Source: an uncultured Ruegeria sp. (GTDB lineage: Bacteria > Pseudomonadota > Alphaproteobacteria > Rhodobacterales > Rhodobacteraceae). From it: DNA of 64,000 bases. This document shows, one piece after another, positions 28,241 to 37,676 of this stretch. The notes under the pieces are model-generated. The model had not been told where the DNA came from. It searched no databases and worked only from the letters and a program-made list of their open reading frames with translations. Positions within the stretch are counted from its first letter, which is position 1, and the number at the start of each line of letters is the position of its first letter. Location of the stretch: contig NZ_CANMQQ010000009.1 of NCBI RefSeq assembly GCF_947500045.1, positions 113,815 to 177,814 of the forward strand. The letters are read 5' to 3'. The translations under genes were made by a program, and so were the position numbers.

Positions 28241-29188
28241 ATGCTACGCTATGCCCTCAAACGTCTGCTGTCGCTAATCCTGAGTCTGGCCGTCGCCTCG
28301 GTCGTCATCTTTGTGGTGATCGAGATTGCGCCCGGCGATCCGGCGTCGTTCATGTTGGGCGTAAACGCGCAAGCCGATACTTTGGCTGCACTCCGGGCCG
28401 AGTTAGGCCTCGATGTCTCGAAGGCCGAACGGTATTTCAACTGGGTCGGTGGGATGCTGGTGGGGGATTTCGGCACGTCCTATACCTATCGCACACCAGT
28501 ATCGCAGATGATTGCGGATCGGATGTGGGTCTCATTGCCGCTAGCTATCTATGCGTTGACCTTGTCGACTCTGATCGCCTTTCCCGCTGGTATCTACGCA
28601 GCCGCACGCCGCGGCAAACCGGGTGATGTGGCTGTCATGGGTGCGACCCAACTCGGGATCGCAGTGCCGAACTTCTGGTTTGCTATGATGCTGGTGCTGG
28701 TCTTCGCGATCAATTTGCGCTGGTTCAATGCCGGAGGGTTCGCGGGCTGGGAAAACGGCCTTTGGACAGGTTTGCGTTCTCTGACCCTACCGGCCATCGC
28801 TCTCGCCCTACCGCAAGCGGCGATCCTTGCACGGGTCATGCGATCGGCCCTGTTGGACATTCTGTCCGAGGATTTCATGCGCACCGCGCGCGCCAAGGGC
28901 CTTTCGCATCGTCAGGCGCTCTGGCGACACGGGGTGCGGAATGCTCTGATCCCAGTGCTAACAATTATCGGGCTGCAGTTCTCATTCCTGCTGGCAGGAT
29001 CGATCATCATTGAACAGGTGTTCTATTTGCCCGGCCTTGGGCGGCTTGTATTTCAGGCGATCTCGGCCCGCGATCTGATCGTGGTGGAATCGGTTGTCAT
29101 GCTGTTGGTCTTTGCTGTCATCATGGTGAACTTTATGGTCGATCTGGCCTACGCCGCCGTCGACCCAAGGCTGAGGAGCAGGACGTGA
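28241..29188 (+). CDS. ABC transporter permease (DppB type)
   Basis: 315 residues, six predicted membrane helices. Typical DppB/OppB features: an N-terminal helix followed by a periplasmic loop with GDFGTSYTYRTPVSQMI, and the EAA coupling loop (LLDILSEDFMRTARAKGLSHRQALWRHGVRNA). C-terminal AYAAVDPRLR is the family signature. Its stop overlaps the next permease start (GTGA), indicating coupling. Confidence 0.93.
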   Translation: MLRYALKRLLSLILSLAVASVVIFVVIEIAPGDPASFMLGVNAQADTLAALRAELGLDVSKAERYFNWVGGMLVGDFGTSYTYRTPVSQMIADRMWVSLPLAIYALTLSTLIAFPAGIYAAARRGKPGDVAVMGATQLGIAVPNFWFAMMLVLVFAINLRWFNAGGFAGWENGLWTGLRSLTLPAIALALPQAAILARVMRSALLDILSEDFMRTARAKGLSHRQALWRHGVRNALIPVLTIIGLQFSFLLAGSIIIEQVFYLPGLGRLVFQAISARDLIVVESVVMLLVFAVIMVNFMVDLAYAAVDPRLRSRT

Positions 29189-30000
29189 GCCGTAATCTGA
29201 TCCTTGGCGCAGCATTGTCCTCGCTGGTTCTGATGGCGGCCCTGATGTCATTTATCTGGACACCGTACGACCACGCTGTGCTGAACATACCGGCCAAACT
29301 GCAACCTCCAAACGCGCAAAACTGGTTCGGTACAGATCATTTCGGGCGTGACATGTTCTCGATGATCATGGTCGGCGCGCGCACGTCGATCGCTGTGGCA
29401 TTGGTGGCCGTTGGGATCGGTATGACGTTGGGGGTTCCTTTGGGTCTGACAGCCGCTGCGCGCAAAGGGTCGTGGCTGGACGAGTTCATCATGCGCGGCA
29501 ACGATCTGGTCTTTGCCTTCCCCTCACTGGTTATCGCCATCTTGATCACCGCAGTCTTTGGAGCCGGTGCTATCAACGCGATTATCGCAATCGGTATCTT
29601 CAACATCCCTGTTTTTGCCCGCATTACACGCGGCGCGGCCCTATCGCTATGGGAGCGCGAATTCATCCTCGCCGCCCGCGTTTCGGGCAAAGGCGCGGCA
29701 CGGATATCAGCCGAGCACATCCTGCCCAATGTCGCCAACCTGTTGATCGTACAGGGGACCATCCAGTTCTCATTGGGTATTCTGGCCGAGGCCGGGCTGT
29801 CTTATGTCGGGCTGGGTGCGCAACCGCCAACACCAAGTTGGGGCAGAATGCTGGCTGACGCGCAGACAATGGTCAGTTTTGCCCCGCATTTGGCTCTGAT
29901 TCCGGGTTTGGCGATCATCATGACAGTGCTGGGTTTGAACCTGTTGGGCGATGGCCTGCGCGACTGGCTGGACCCTCGGATAAGGGTAGCCCGCGCATGA
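29185..30000 (+). CDS. ABC transporter permease (DppC type)
   Basis: 271 residues starting with GTG in the stop codon of the previous gene. DppC landmarks: the WFGTDHFGRDMFSMIMVGARTS entry motif, the EAA loop with ARVSGKGAARISAEHILPN, and the terminal LNLLGDGLRDWLDPR. Pairs with the upstream DppB-type permease. ATGA overlap with the following ATPase gene. Confidence 0.93.
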   Translation: MSRNLILGAALSSLVLMAALMSFIWTPYDHAVLNIPAKLQPPNAQNWFGTDHFGRDMFSMIMVGARTSIAVALVAVGIGMTLGVPLGLTAAARKGSWLDEFIMRGNDLVFAFPSLVIAILITAVFGAGAINAIIAIGIFNIPVFARITRGAALSLWEREFILAARVSGKGAARISAEHILPNVANLLIVQGTIQFSLGILAEAGLSYVGLGAQPPTPSWGRMLADAQTMVSFAPHLALIPGLAIIMTVLGLNLLGDGLRDWLDPRIRVARA

Positions 30001-31595
30001 GCCTTTTGCAGATCAAGGACCTATCGCTAACGATTCACGGCACACAGATCCTGAAGCGGATCAACCTATCAATCGAACCAGGACAGATCGTGGCTGTAAC
30101 GGGCGAAAGCGGTTCAGGTAAATCAATGACGGCGCTTGCCGTGATGCAGCTGTTGCCTAATGGCGCCGAAGTGGATGGGGCGCTTCAGCTTGACGGTCAG
30201 AACTTGCTGAACATGCCTGAGGTTGAGAGGTGCGCGCTGCGAGGCGCTTCGATCGGTATGGTGTTTCAAGAGCCGATGACCGCTCTGAACCCGGTGAAAA
30301 CAATTGGCGATCAGGTGATGGAGACCATCCTGATCCACAAGGCTATGCCCCCCGCCAAAGCCCGCGCGCGCGCGGAAGAGGTGTTGGCCCGCGTCGGATT
30401 GCCGACCAGTCGATATCCGATGACGCGTTATCCGCACGAGTTGTCGGGTGGCCAGCGTCAGCGGGTGGTAATTGCCATGGCGATTGCGCTACGTCCTCGG
30501 CTGCTGATCGCGGATGAGCCTACGACAGCGCTCGATGTGACGACGCAGGCGCAAATCCTCGATCTGCTCAAGGGGCTGGTGTCGGAATACGGTATGGGCT
30601 TGTTGATGATCACCCATGATCTGGCGGTGGTTGCTGATATGGCGGACCAGATCGTAGTTATGCGGTATGGGGAAGTGGTTGAAACCGGCGCAACTGAACA
30701 TCTGTTGCGCAATATGCAGCACCCCTATACCCGCATGCTGTTCGAAGCCTCTGGCCATCAGGTGGATCTGCCTGCATCCCCTGAACCGCAGCCCTTGCTG
30801 GAAGTCGAAAATGTTGTCCGAGATTACCGTCTGCCCCGAAAACGCTTGTTTGATGCGCCCGGTCATCATCGGGCGGTCGATCAGGTCAGCTTTACCCTGA
30901 ACCGGGGTGAGCGATTGGGTTTGGTTGGAGAGTCTGGATGCGGTAAATCGACCCTAACACGCGCAATATTGGGTCTGGAAGAGGTGCAACAGGGCCGGAT
31001 TTCTTTGGACGGTCAGCCTGTATTCACAGGTCACAAACCCAATCTGGCGGTACGCCGCAAGATGCAGGTGGTCTTTCAGGACCCATATGGCAGCTTCAAT
31101 CCCCGCCACAGGGTTGCGCGGCTGATCACCGAACCTTTCCATCTGCTGGACACACCGCCAACCGGGTCAGATCGGCAGGATCGCATTGCCGAGATGCTTA
31201 CTGCGGTGGGCCTCAGCCCGGATGACGCGGGCAGGTATGTTCACGAATTCTCGGGTGGGCAGAGGCAGCGGATAGCCATTGCCCGCGCTCTGATCATCCA
31301 GCCCGAGTTGATCCTGTTTGATGAGGCGGTCTCGGCCCTTGATGTCTCGGTCCGTGCCCAGATCCTTGATCTTCTTGCCGAGCTCTGCGCGACCTATGAT
31401 CTGACCTATCTGTTCATCAGCCATGACCTGAGCGTGGTTCGAACGATCACCGACAAAGTCTTAGTGATGCAAGATGGCAAAATTGTCGAGCAAGGTGAGA
31501 CAGAGCAGGTCTTCACCCAGCCGCAGCATCCTTACACGAGAACGCTTATCGATGCGGCACCCAGCCTGCCAGAGATCGGGCAGGGGGCCGCATGA
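29997..31595 (+). CDS. Fused dipeptide-type ABC ATPase (DppD-DppF)
   Basis: 532 residues containing two complete nucleotide-binding domains in one chain. Domain 1 Walker [13 protein letters not shown] and signature [10 protein letters not shown]; domain 2 Walker [13 protein letters not shown] and signature [10 protein letters not shown], with Walker [14 protein letters not shown]. This fused form replaces the separate DppD and DppF subunits of enterics and is common in alphaproteobacteria. ATGA overlap with the permease. Confidence 0.95.
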   Translation: MSLLQIKDLSLTIHGTQILKRINLSIEPGQIVAVTGESGSGKSMTALAVMQLLPNGAEVDGALQLDGQNLLNMPEVERCALRGASIGMVFQEPMTALNPVKTIGDQVMETILIHKAMPPAKARARAEEVLARVGLPTSRYPMTRYPHELSGGQRQRVVIAMAIALRPRLLIADEPTTALDVTTQAQILDLLKGLVSEYGMGLLMITHDLAVVADMADQIVVMRYGEVVETGATEHLLRNMQHPYTRMLFEASGHQVDLPASPEPQPLLEVENVVRDYRLPRKRLFDAPGHHRAVDQVSFTLNRGERLGLVGESGCGKSTLTRAILGLEEVQQGRISLDGQPVFTGHKPNLAVRRKMQVVFQDPYGSFNPRHRVARLITEPFHLLDTPPTGSDRQDRIAEMLTAVGLSPDDAGRYVHEFSGGQRQRIAIARALIIQPELILFDEAVSALDVSVRAQILDLLAELCATYDLTYLFISHDLSVVRTITDKVLVMQDGKIVEQGETEQVFTQPQHPYTRTLIDAAPSLPEIGQGAA

Positions 31596-31635
31596 CCCAA
31601 ATGTACTTTATTAGAGCCTGATTCAGGAGTATCTG

Positions 31636-33087
31636 ATGTCCAACCCTCTCTGGTTCAATCCCGGTCGCTGCTTGATTGGCGGTGATTGGAAAGCCCCCGT
31701 GTCGGCGCAATCTTTAACGCTGGTCAATCCGTCTGATGGCTCGGAAATCTGCCAGATCGCCCGTGGTACAGAACCCGATATTGACGCCGCCGTTCAAGCC
31801 GCCCAAACGGCGCGGAATGGTGGTTGGGGACGCATGACAGCGTTGGAGCGGGGGCGCATTCTTACTCGACTGGGGCAACTGGTACTGGATCGAGTGGATG
31901 ATTTGGCGCAGCTAGAGGCAATGGATGTTGGCAAGCCGCTGACCCAGGCGCGCGCTGATGCAGTTGCCTTGGCGCGATACTGCGAGTTCTACGGCGGCGC
32001 AGCGGACAAGGTAATGGGGGAAACCATTCCCTATCTCGATGGCTATACGGTTTACACGCTGCGCGAGCCGCATGGTGTGACGGGCCATATCGTTCCGTGG
32101 AACTATCCGATGCAGATTATTGGCCGTTCAGTCGGGGCGGCGCTGGCAATGGGTAATGCCTGCGTTCTGAAACCAGCGGAAGAGGCCTGCCTGACCGCAT
32201 TGGCCTTTGCCCATCTCGCGCTTGACGCTGGTCTGCCGCCCGGAGCGCTGAATGTAGTGCCCGGGCTTGGGGCTGAGGCGGGTGCGGCTTTGTCGTCGCA
32301 TCCGGGCATCGATCATATCTCATTCACCGGGTCGGTTGCCACAGGGGCGTTGGTTCAGCAAGCGGCAGGTAAAAACGTGGTCCCAGTGACGCTGGAATTG
32401 GGCGGCAAGTCCCCACAACTGGTCTTTGACGATGCCGATCTGGATGCGGCGCTACCTTTTTTGGTGAATGCGGGCATTCAGAATGCTGGTCAGACTTGTT
32501 CGGCCTCGTCTCGCATACTGGTTCAGCGGGGCGTTTATGAACAGGTCAAATCCCGCATGGCCGAGGCCTACCGTCAGTTGACCGTGGGACCTGCAATGCA
32601 GGACCTACGTGTTGGGCCATTGATCTCGGACCGGCAGAAACAGATCGTTGGTGGCTTTCTGGAGAAGGGTGCGGATCTAACCGTCGCTGGACAAGGCCAA
32701 ATCGTAGACAGCGCCACTGAGGCTGGGGCCTATGTTCAACCCACACTCTTTGCTGATGTCCCCCCCGATCATGTGCTCGCACGCGATGAGATATTTGGCC
32801 CCGTGCAGGTTTTGATCCCGTTTGAGACCGAAGAACAGGCTCTAACAATAGCTAATAATACTGATTACGGCCTTGTCGCCAGCGTCTGGACTCGCGACGG
32901 CGGACGCCAGATGCGATTGGCAAAGGGACTGAAGTCGGGGCAAGTGTTCATCAACAACTATGGTGCGGGTGGCGGCGTTGAGCTGCCTTTTGGCGGCGTC
33001 GGCAAATCTGGCCACGGCCGCGAAAAGGGGTTCGAGGCGCTTTATGGATTCTCACAGCTGAAGACGGTCGCGGCCTATCACGGCTAG
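31636..33087 (+). CDS. Aldehyde dehydrogenase family protein
   Basis: 483 residues of the NAD(P)-dependent ALDH superfamily. Catalytic glutamate in TLELGGKSPQLVF, nucleophilic cysteine in NAGQTCSASSRI, and the cofactor segment FTGSVATGALV. Begins 40 bases after the transporter ATPase, with AGGAG before the ATG, so it is probably part of that operon and may oxidise an aldehyde from the imported compound. Distinct from the BetB paralogue at 37.8 kb; substrate not predictable. Confidence 0.9.
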   Translation: MSNPLWFNPGRCLIGGDWKAPVSAQSLTLVNPSDGSEICQIARGTEPDIDAAVQAAQTARNGGWGRMTALERGRILTRLGQLVLDRVDDLAQLEAMDVGKPLTQARADAVALARYCEFYGGAADKVMGETIPYLDGYTVYTLREPHGVTGHIVPWNYPMQIIGRSVGAALAMGNACVLKPAEEACLTALAFAHLALDAGLPPGALNVVPGLGAEAGAALSSHPGIDHISFTGSVATGALVQQAAGKNVVPVTLELGGKSPQLVFDDADLDAALPFLVNAGIQNAGQTCSASSRILVQRGVYEQVKSRMAEAYRQLTVGPAMQDLRVGPLISDRQKQIVGGFLEKGADLTVAGQGQIVDSATEAGAYVQPTLFADVPPDHVLARDEIFGPVQVLIPFETEEQALTIANNTDYGLVASVWTRDGGRQMRLAKGLKSGQVFINNYGAGGGVELPFGGVGKSGHGREKGFEALYGFSQLKTVAAYHG

Positions 33088-33093
33088 TGCGGA

Positions 33094-34386
33094 TTAGACG
33101 ATCACTTCGATCGCCTTCTGCGCTCCGACGCTGAAAACCCGTTTGTACCGCTCAATCTGATCGGCTGGTCCCATCGCCTTTTCCGGATTGTCTGACAGCT
33201 TAACCGTTGGGTTACCATTGGCGGATACTGCCTTGCAGACCAGCGAGAACGGGGCCAGCGCGTCATTTGGTACAAGGTCTCGGAAGTCATTGGTCAGCAA
33301 CGTGCCCCAGCCGAACGAGACGTTGGTCTGACCCGCGAACTGAGCATGCAATTCGCGGATATTTTCCACGTCCAAACCGTCCGAGAAGATAATCCGTTTC
33401 TGTCTCGGGTCTTCACCTCGTGATTTCCACCAGTCTATTGCGATTTCTGCCCCGGTTGCAGGATCGCCGCTGTCAATACGTATACCTGTCCAGCCCGCCA
33501 ACCAGTCAGGTGCACGGTCCAAGAACCCTTTGGTGCCGTATGTATCAGGCAGAATGATGCGCAGATTGCCGTCATGTTCCTCGTGCCAATCGCTGAGGAC
33601 ATCATAAGGTGCCTGCGCAAGCGCGGAATCATCTTCGGCCAATGCGGAATAGACCATGGGCAGTTCATGTGCATTTGTGCCAATCGCCTCAACTTCACGG
33701 CGCATCGCGATCAGACAGTTTGACGTGCCGGTAAAGGCAGGCCCCAGGCCTTCGATCATGGCCTGAACACACCAGTCCTGCCAAAGGAACGAATGCCGCC
33801 GCCGCGTGCCGAAATCCGCGATACTCAGCCCCTTGATTGATCGCAACTTTGCGATCTTCTCCCACACGCGCGTCATCGCTTGGGCATAAAGTACCTGAAG
33901 TTCGAACCGGCGCATCTCATTGAGCACGGCTCGTGAACGTAGCTCCATCAGGACGGCCAATGCCGGGATCTCCCATAACATGACCTCGTGCCACTTGCCC
34001 TCGAATGTCAGTTCGTACTGATCGCCTTTGCGTTCAAGATGGTAGGGCGGCAGGTGTAAGTTCTCGAACCACTCTATGAAATCGGGCCGGAACATCTGGC
34101 GTTTGCCATAGAATGTGTTGCCCCGCAGAAAGGTGCTTTCCCCGCGGCTCAGGCTGAGAGAACGGATGTGATCCAGCTGCTCGCGCAGCTCACCTTCATC
34201 GATCAATCGGGCCAAAGGCACGTGATTCGACCGGTTGATCAGGGAAAAAACAACGTCTGTTTGGGGCTTATTGCGAAACACTGACTGGCACATCAGCAGT
34301 TTGTAGAAGTCTGTGTCTATTAAAGACCGCACAATTGGGTCAATTTTCCATTTGTGATTGTAGACTCGCGTCGCGATGTCGACCAT
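33094..34386 (-). CDS. pncB: Nicotinate phosphoribosyltransferase
   Basis: 430 residues, normal for PncB. Landmarks: SLIDTDFYKLLMCQ near residue 20, STFLRGNTFYGKRQMF, FGTRRRHSFLWQ and the catalytic-region SDGLDVENIRELH. Converts nicotinate to nicotinate mononucleotide in NAD salvage. GGAGG lies 5 bases before the ATG. An 18-bp perfect palindrome stands about 30 bases upstream of the start. The nicotinamidase PncA, which supplies its substrate, is encoded 0.7 kb away. Confidence 0.96.
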   Translation of the reverse strand: MVDIATRVYNHKWKIDPIVRSLIDTDFYKLLMCQSVFRNKPQTDVVFSLINRSNHVPLARLIDEGELREQLDHIRSLSLSRGESTFLRGNTFYGKRQMFRPDFIEWFENLHLPPYHLERKGDQYELTFEGKWHEVMLWEIPALAVLMELRSRAVLNEMRRFELQVLYAQAMTRVWEKIAKLRSIKGLSIADFGTRRRHSFLWQDWCVQAMIEGLGPAFTGTSNCLIAMRREVEAIGTNAHELPMVYSALAEDDSALAQAPYDVLSDWHEEHDGNLRIILPDTYGTKGFLDRAPDWLAGWTGIRIDSGDPATGAEIAIDWWKSRGEDPRQKRIIFSDGLDVENIRELHAQFAGQTNVSFGWGTLLTNDFRDLVPNDALAPFSLVCKAVSANGNPTVKLSDNPEKAMGPADQIERYKRVFSVGAQKAIEVIV

Positions 34387-34416
34387 GGGGACCTCCTGCG
34401 ATTTCTTTTGTTAGAT

Positions 34417-34434
34417 CAATCAGAGCTCTGATTG
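34417..34434. promoter_or_regulatory. 18-bp palindrome upstream of pncB
   Basis: CAATCAGAGCTCTGATTG is a perfect 18-base inverted repeat located 31 bases upstream of the pncB start, where an operator would overlap the promoter. The cognate regulator is not recognisable; a regulator of NAD salvage is an inference from position only. Confidence 0.35.
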
Positions 34435-34548
34435 GCAAGAGTCGCCGGATTGGTAACAATGCCCATGACAAGACACATTGCGGGCATATTATGAGTATCC
34501 TTCACGCATATGTGAGGGTTGGGGTTGGTAAGAGGTTGAATGTAGTGG

Positions 34549-35079
34549 ATGAGTCTCGAGTACGACTTTGACATAGTGGCGATAGCTCCGGATGAAGTTG
34601 ATCCGGAACATGGGAACACGGCGGTAACAGGTCGGCCCCCGGTGCGGGCGCAGTTCAGGAATATCAAGACTGCGGATGCCTTGCGGGCGGCTTCTCCTAA
34701 GATACGCCGGATATTTCTGGAATCCGGATTTAGTCTGGATACGGTGGGTGGCACTCGGTCTTCGGGTTATTTTCGACCCGAAGACTCGGAGAATCGCCTC
34801 GTAATCCTGAAGCGGCTTTTTGCGAATATTCGGAACATGGGTGTTCAGGGCGAATATTGCGGGGAATTTAATTTCCATCACTTCCTGGCGCATGTCCGGG
34901 CAGCGAAACCGGGGCATGTGCTCCGGTCCCCACCCACGCGACCTGTTCAACCCGCAAGCACCGGCTCGGCACGGCCTGAGCGGCGCACCCTTGTTGGGCG
35001 CTTGGGTTTTGCGTTGGGGCTGGCTGTGATCTTGTTTGTCCTGCTGAAGCTTTTGGCAGCGCAAGGTGCTGCGCCTTGA
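34549..35079 (+). CDS. Hypothetical protein with C-terminal membrane anchor
   Basis: 176 residues, no family I recognise. A charged N-terminal region with IVAIAPDEVDPEHG, a central helix-rich segment (KTADALRAASPKIRRIF; RLVILKRLFANIRN), a low-complexity Pro/Arg linker and one C-terminal transmembrane helix (LGFALGLAVILFVLLKLLA), suggesting a tail-anchored inner-membrane protein facing the cytoplasm. Ribosome-binding site before the ATG is weak, so the start is uncertain. It ends 3 bases before the end of the convergent pncA gene. Confidence 0.6.
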   Translation: MSLEYDFDIVAIAPDEVDPEHGNTAVTGRPPVRAQFRNIKTADALRAASPKIRRIFLESGFSLDTVGGTRSSGYFRPEDSENRLVILKRLFANIRNMGVQGEYCGEFNFHHFLAHVRAAKPGHVLRSPPTRPVQPASTGSARPERRTLVGRLGFALGLAVILFVLLKLLAAQGAAP

Positions 35080-35082
35080 TCA

Positions 35083-35676
35083 TCAGGCCAATGTAACGCC
35101 CGCCTCACGCATGGCTTTTTCGGCCGTGGATAAAGATCCATCCATATCGATGGCGCGACACAGGTCGGTTTTGACGGTGATGTCAAAACCCAGTCGTGCT
35201 GCGTCTACAGCCGAGTAATATACACAGAAATCCGTCGCCAACCCGACCATCGTCAACTGACTGATCCCGCGCGCCTCAAGATAACCTTTCAGGCCGGTGG
35301 GGGTGGAATGATCATTTTCGAAAAACGCTGAATAGCTGTCAATGGCATTGCGAAAGCCCTTTCGGATGATCAGGTCGCCATCGGTGCGCAAATCCGGGTG
35401 AAACTCAGCACCATCAGAGCCTTGGACGCAATGGTCAGGCCACAGAACCTGCGGGCCGTATGGCATTTCGATCATTTCGAACGGGGATTTGCCCGCATGT
35501 GAGCTGGCGAACGAAGAGTGCCCAGCCGGATGCCAGTCTTGTGTCAGAAGGACTGCATCGAATTCATCCATGATTGCGTTGATCGGAGTGACGATTTCAT
35601 CCCCGCCGGTTACCGCCAGTGCACCACCGGGGCAGAAATCATTCTGAACATCAATAACGAGCAGGGCATGGGACAT
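35083..35676 (-). CDS. pncA: Nicotinamidase/pyrazinamidase
   Basis: 197 residues of the isochorismatase-like fold. Catalytic Asp in LLVIDVQNDFCPGGAL, metal-binding aspartate and histidines in LTQDWHPAGHSSFAS, and the nucleophilic cysteine in GLATDFCVYYSAVDA. Hydrolyses nicotinamide to nicotinate, feeding the nearby PncB. Well-placed AAGGAGG before the ATG. The pair implies a Preiss-Handler salvage route. Confidence 0.96.
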   Translation of the reverse strand: MSHALLVIDVQNDFCPGGALAVTGGDEIVTPINAIMDEFDAVLLTQDWHPAGHSSFASSHAGKSPFEMIEMPYGPQVLWPDHCVQGSDGAEFHPDLRTDGDLIIRKGFRNAIDSYSAFFENDHSTPTGLKGYLEARGISQLTMVGLATDFCVYYSAVDAARLGFDITVKTDLCRAIDMDGSLSTAEKAMREAGVTLA

Positions 35677-35772
35677 ATCGGCCTCCTTAAGTTGCGTTAT
35701 CGGTATGGCGCGCTGCGTGGATCGTCAATGCGGTCTCTTGTGTGTTTTTGCCAAGGGCATTAAATCGCGCAC

Positions 35773-36678
35773 ATGTACACAATTGCTGCTCTATATCATT
35801 TCACGCGTTTTCCTGACCCTGATGCGCTGCGCCCCGCCTTGCAGGAGCTGTGTCAGGCGCAATCAGTCAAAGGGACTTTGCTTTTGGCGCAAGAAGGGAT
35901 CAACGGCACCATCGCCGGACCCCGCGCAGGTATCGACGCTGTTCTGGCGCATATCCGTACGCTGCCGGGCTGTGCCGATCTTGAGTGGAAAGAGGCGATC
36001 TCGGACCATCCACCCTTTGGCAAGATGAAGGTGCGTCTGAAAAAAGAGATCGTCACCATGGGACAGCCTGATGTCGATCCTCGTGCCAGTGTCGGGAATT
36101 ATGTCGAGCCTGAGGATTGGAACGACTTGATCCGCTCGGATGATGTCGTCGTGATCGACACGCGCAATGACTATGAGGTTGCGATTGGCACGTTCGAGGG
36201 TGCAATAGACCCTAATACGGCCAGTTTTCGCGATTTTCCGGCCTGGTGGGAAGAGAACAAGGAGCGCTTTCACAACAAGCGCGTTGCCATGTTTTGCACC
36301 GGGGGCATCCGCTGTGAGAAATCCACCAACTATTTGCTTGGGCAGGGGGTTGAGGATGTCTATCACCTCAAAGGTGGTATCCTGCGCTATCTGGAGGAGA
36401 TGCCGCCCAAGGACAGCACGTGGCAGGGCGAATGCTTTGTATTCGATAACCGCGTTTCGGTCGGCCATGGGTTGGTTGAGGGGCCTCACAAGCTGTGCCA
36501 CGGTTGCCGTCGCCCGATCCTGCCCGAAGATGTGAAGCGCCCAGAATACGAGCATGGCGTGTCTTGCCATCGATGTGTCGACGAAACCTCAGAACAGGAT
36601 AAAGCGCGCTTTCGCGAGCGGCAGAAACAAATCCAACTGGCCCGTGTAAGGGGCGAAGAACATCTGGGGTCTGACTGA
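35773..36678 (+). CDS. trhO: tRNA uridine(34) hydroxylase (rhodanese-related, TrhO)
   Basis: 301 residues. N-terminal acylphosphatase-like domain (residues 1-95, YHFTRFPD..LLAQEGINGTIAG), central rhodanese domain with catalytic cysteine in MFCTGGIRCEKSTNYL, and a C-terminal cysteine-rich segment (CHGCRRPI...CHRCVDE) that looks zinc-binding. Introduces the 5-hydroxyl of uridine-34 in tRNAs read by cmo5U anticodons. Divergent from pncA. The start codon is preceded only by a distant AAGGGC. Confidence 0.93.
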   Translation: MYTIAALYHFTRFPDPDALRPALQELCQAQSVKGTLLLAQEGINGTIAGPRAGIDAVLAHIRTLPGCADLEWKEAISDHPPFGKMKVRLKKEIVTMGQPDVDPRASVGNYVEPEDWNDLIRSDDVVVIDTRNDYEVAIGTFEGAIDPNTASFRDFPAWWEENKERFHNKRVAMFCTGGIRCEKSTNYLLGQGVEDVYHLKGGILRYLEEMPPKDSTWQGECFVFDNRVSVGHGLVEGPHKLCHGCRRPILPEDVKRPEYEHGVSCHRCVDETSEQDKARFRERQKQIQLARVRGEEHLGSD

Positions 36679-36742
36679 AATCAGCTTGCGGGCCGCGCCG
36701 GAAACAGGCCTGATGCGATCAGACCAGTAAGACGGAGCGCAA

Positions 36743-37243
36743 ATGTCGTACGAGCCCAGAACTCTGGATGAATGGAAATCCACCTTGCTGGCGGCGTTTG
36801 GATTGGTCCTGGCCAGCTTTCTTGCCTGGTACGGCCTGTCGCGCCTGAACGAGAGTACCGCAGGCGATACGATCGGGACCACAGCGTCAGTCGGATTGGT
36901 GATCTGGATGGTGTCGCAGTCATACTACTATGTGACTCAGGTGAAATCCCCGCGCCGGATGCTGTTTCTGATGGGGGTATCCTTTATTCAGGTCGTTCCA
37001 TTCCTGTTTGCCGCCGTTTACGGGGCTTTCGGGTACGAAGATCGTTGTGTCGTCGGGGCTAACGGTCCAGCGGATATCCTGTATTTCTCATACGTCACCT
37101 TCACGACCGTCGGCTATGGCGACATGTCTCCAATAGGCTTGTGCCGCGGGTTGGCGGCGGCCGAGGCAGTGACGGGTTATATCCTGCTGGGCATGTTCGT
37201 CGCGGCTGCGGTGGCGCTCTATGCGCGCAATCACGGTAAATAG
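36743..37243 (+). CDS. Two-helix potassium channel
   Basis: 166 residues with an N-terminal membrane pair followed by the pore unit. The selectivity filter is TTVGYGDMSP preceded by a pore helix (ILYFSYVTFTT) and followed by the last helix (AAAEAVTGYILLGMFVAAAVALYA). Four hydrophobic segments total. K+-selective ion channel of the small bacterial type, with no attached RCK or cyclic-nucleotide domain. Faces a convergent gene with a 6-base gap. Confidence 0.88.
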   Translation: MSYEPRTLDEWKSTLLAAFGLVLASFLAWYGLSRLNESTAGDTIGTTASVGLVIWMVSQSYYYVTQVKSPRRMLFLMGVSFIQVVPFLFAAVYGAFGYEDRCVVGANGPADILYFSYVTFTTVGYGDMSPIGLCRGLAAAEAVTGYILLGMFVAAAVALYARNHGK

Positions 37244-37249
37244 ACTGGT

Positions 37250-37579
37250 CTATTTGTTTTGATCAATCCAGCGCGACATCATTTGCTTGTCGCGGAAACA
37301 CTCGGACGGGATCGGACGGCGTTTACTGCGCGAGATGCGCTCGGCAAAGGCGACCTGCTTGCCGGTTGGGTAGTTTGCAAAGGGCGACGGATCCTGCGGT
37401 TTATGGGCTGATATCCAGTCTGACAGGGATTTGCGGTCATGCCGTGCCTCGACCGGAATCTCAAGCGCGGTTTGCTGCGCAATGGCGCGGGCATAGCGCA
37501 TCTGCCGGTCGGTGACGGGCAGCAGGTGATAGTCGTTTGATGGGTCGCCATAGGCGGATTTTCGTATGTTCTGGGCCAT
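37250..37579 (-). CDS. Duplicated-repeat protein under a putative LexA box
   Basis: 109 residues, no named family I can assign. It is essentially two copies of one 38-residue unit: T23-K60 (TDRQMRYARAIAQQ...SLSDWISAHK) and T72-K109 (TGKQVAFAERISRS...MMSRWIDQNK), sharing Gln, Ala, Ile-Pro, Asp, Ser, Trp-Ile and Lys positions. Unit looks like a small helix-turn-helix-sized module; DUF3072-like proteins have a comparable T-x-x-Q-x-x-x-A motif. A GTTC-N7-GTTC site precedes the gene, so damage-inducible expression is inferred. Function unknown. Confidence 0.75.
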   Translation of the reverse strand: MAQNIRKSAYGDPSNDYHLLPVTDRQMRYARAIAQQTALEIPVEARHDRKSLSDWISAHKPQDPSPFANYPTGKQVAFAERISRSKRRPIPSECFRDKQMMSRWIDQNK

Positions 37580-37601
37580 CGGTTGATCCTCTGACTATAT
37601 A

Positions 37602-37616
37602 GAACATAAATAGAAC
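37602..37616 (-). promoter_or_regulatory. LexA (SOS) box, GTTC-N7-GTTC
   Basis: On the minus strand the sequence reads GTTC-TATTTAT-GTTC, the established alphaproteobacterial LexA operator. It lies 23-37 bases upstream of the start at 37579 and covers the -10 (TATTTA) of a promoter whose -35 is TTGAAA at 37634-37629 with 16-base spacing. Exact match to the motif is seen; LexA binding is inferred. Confidence 0.65.
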
Positions 37617-37676
37617 ATTAACCTTTTATTTCAAGAGAAGCCCGCTGAGTTCGGCAATAAACTGCTAACACTCAGA

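Noticed and set aside
34494..34514. Near-palindrome TCACGCATATGTGA before the unknown gene at 34549
   Set aside because: Only an imperfect 14-base symmetry without clear promoter context; too weak to report as an operator.
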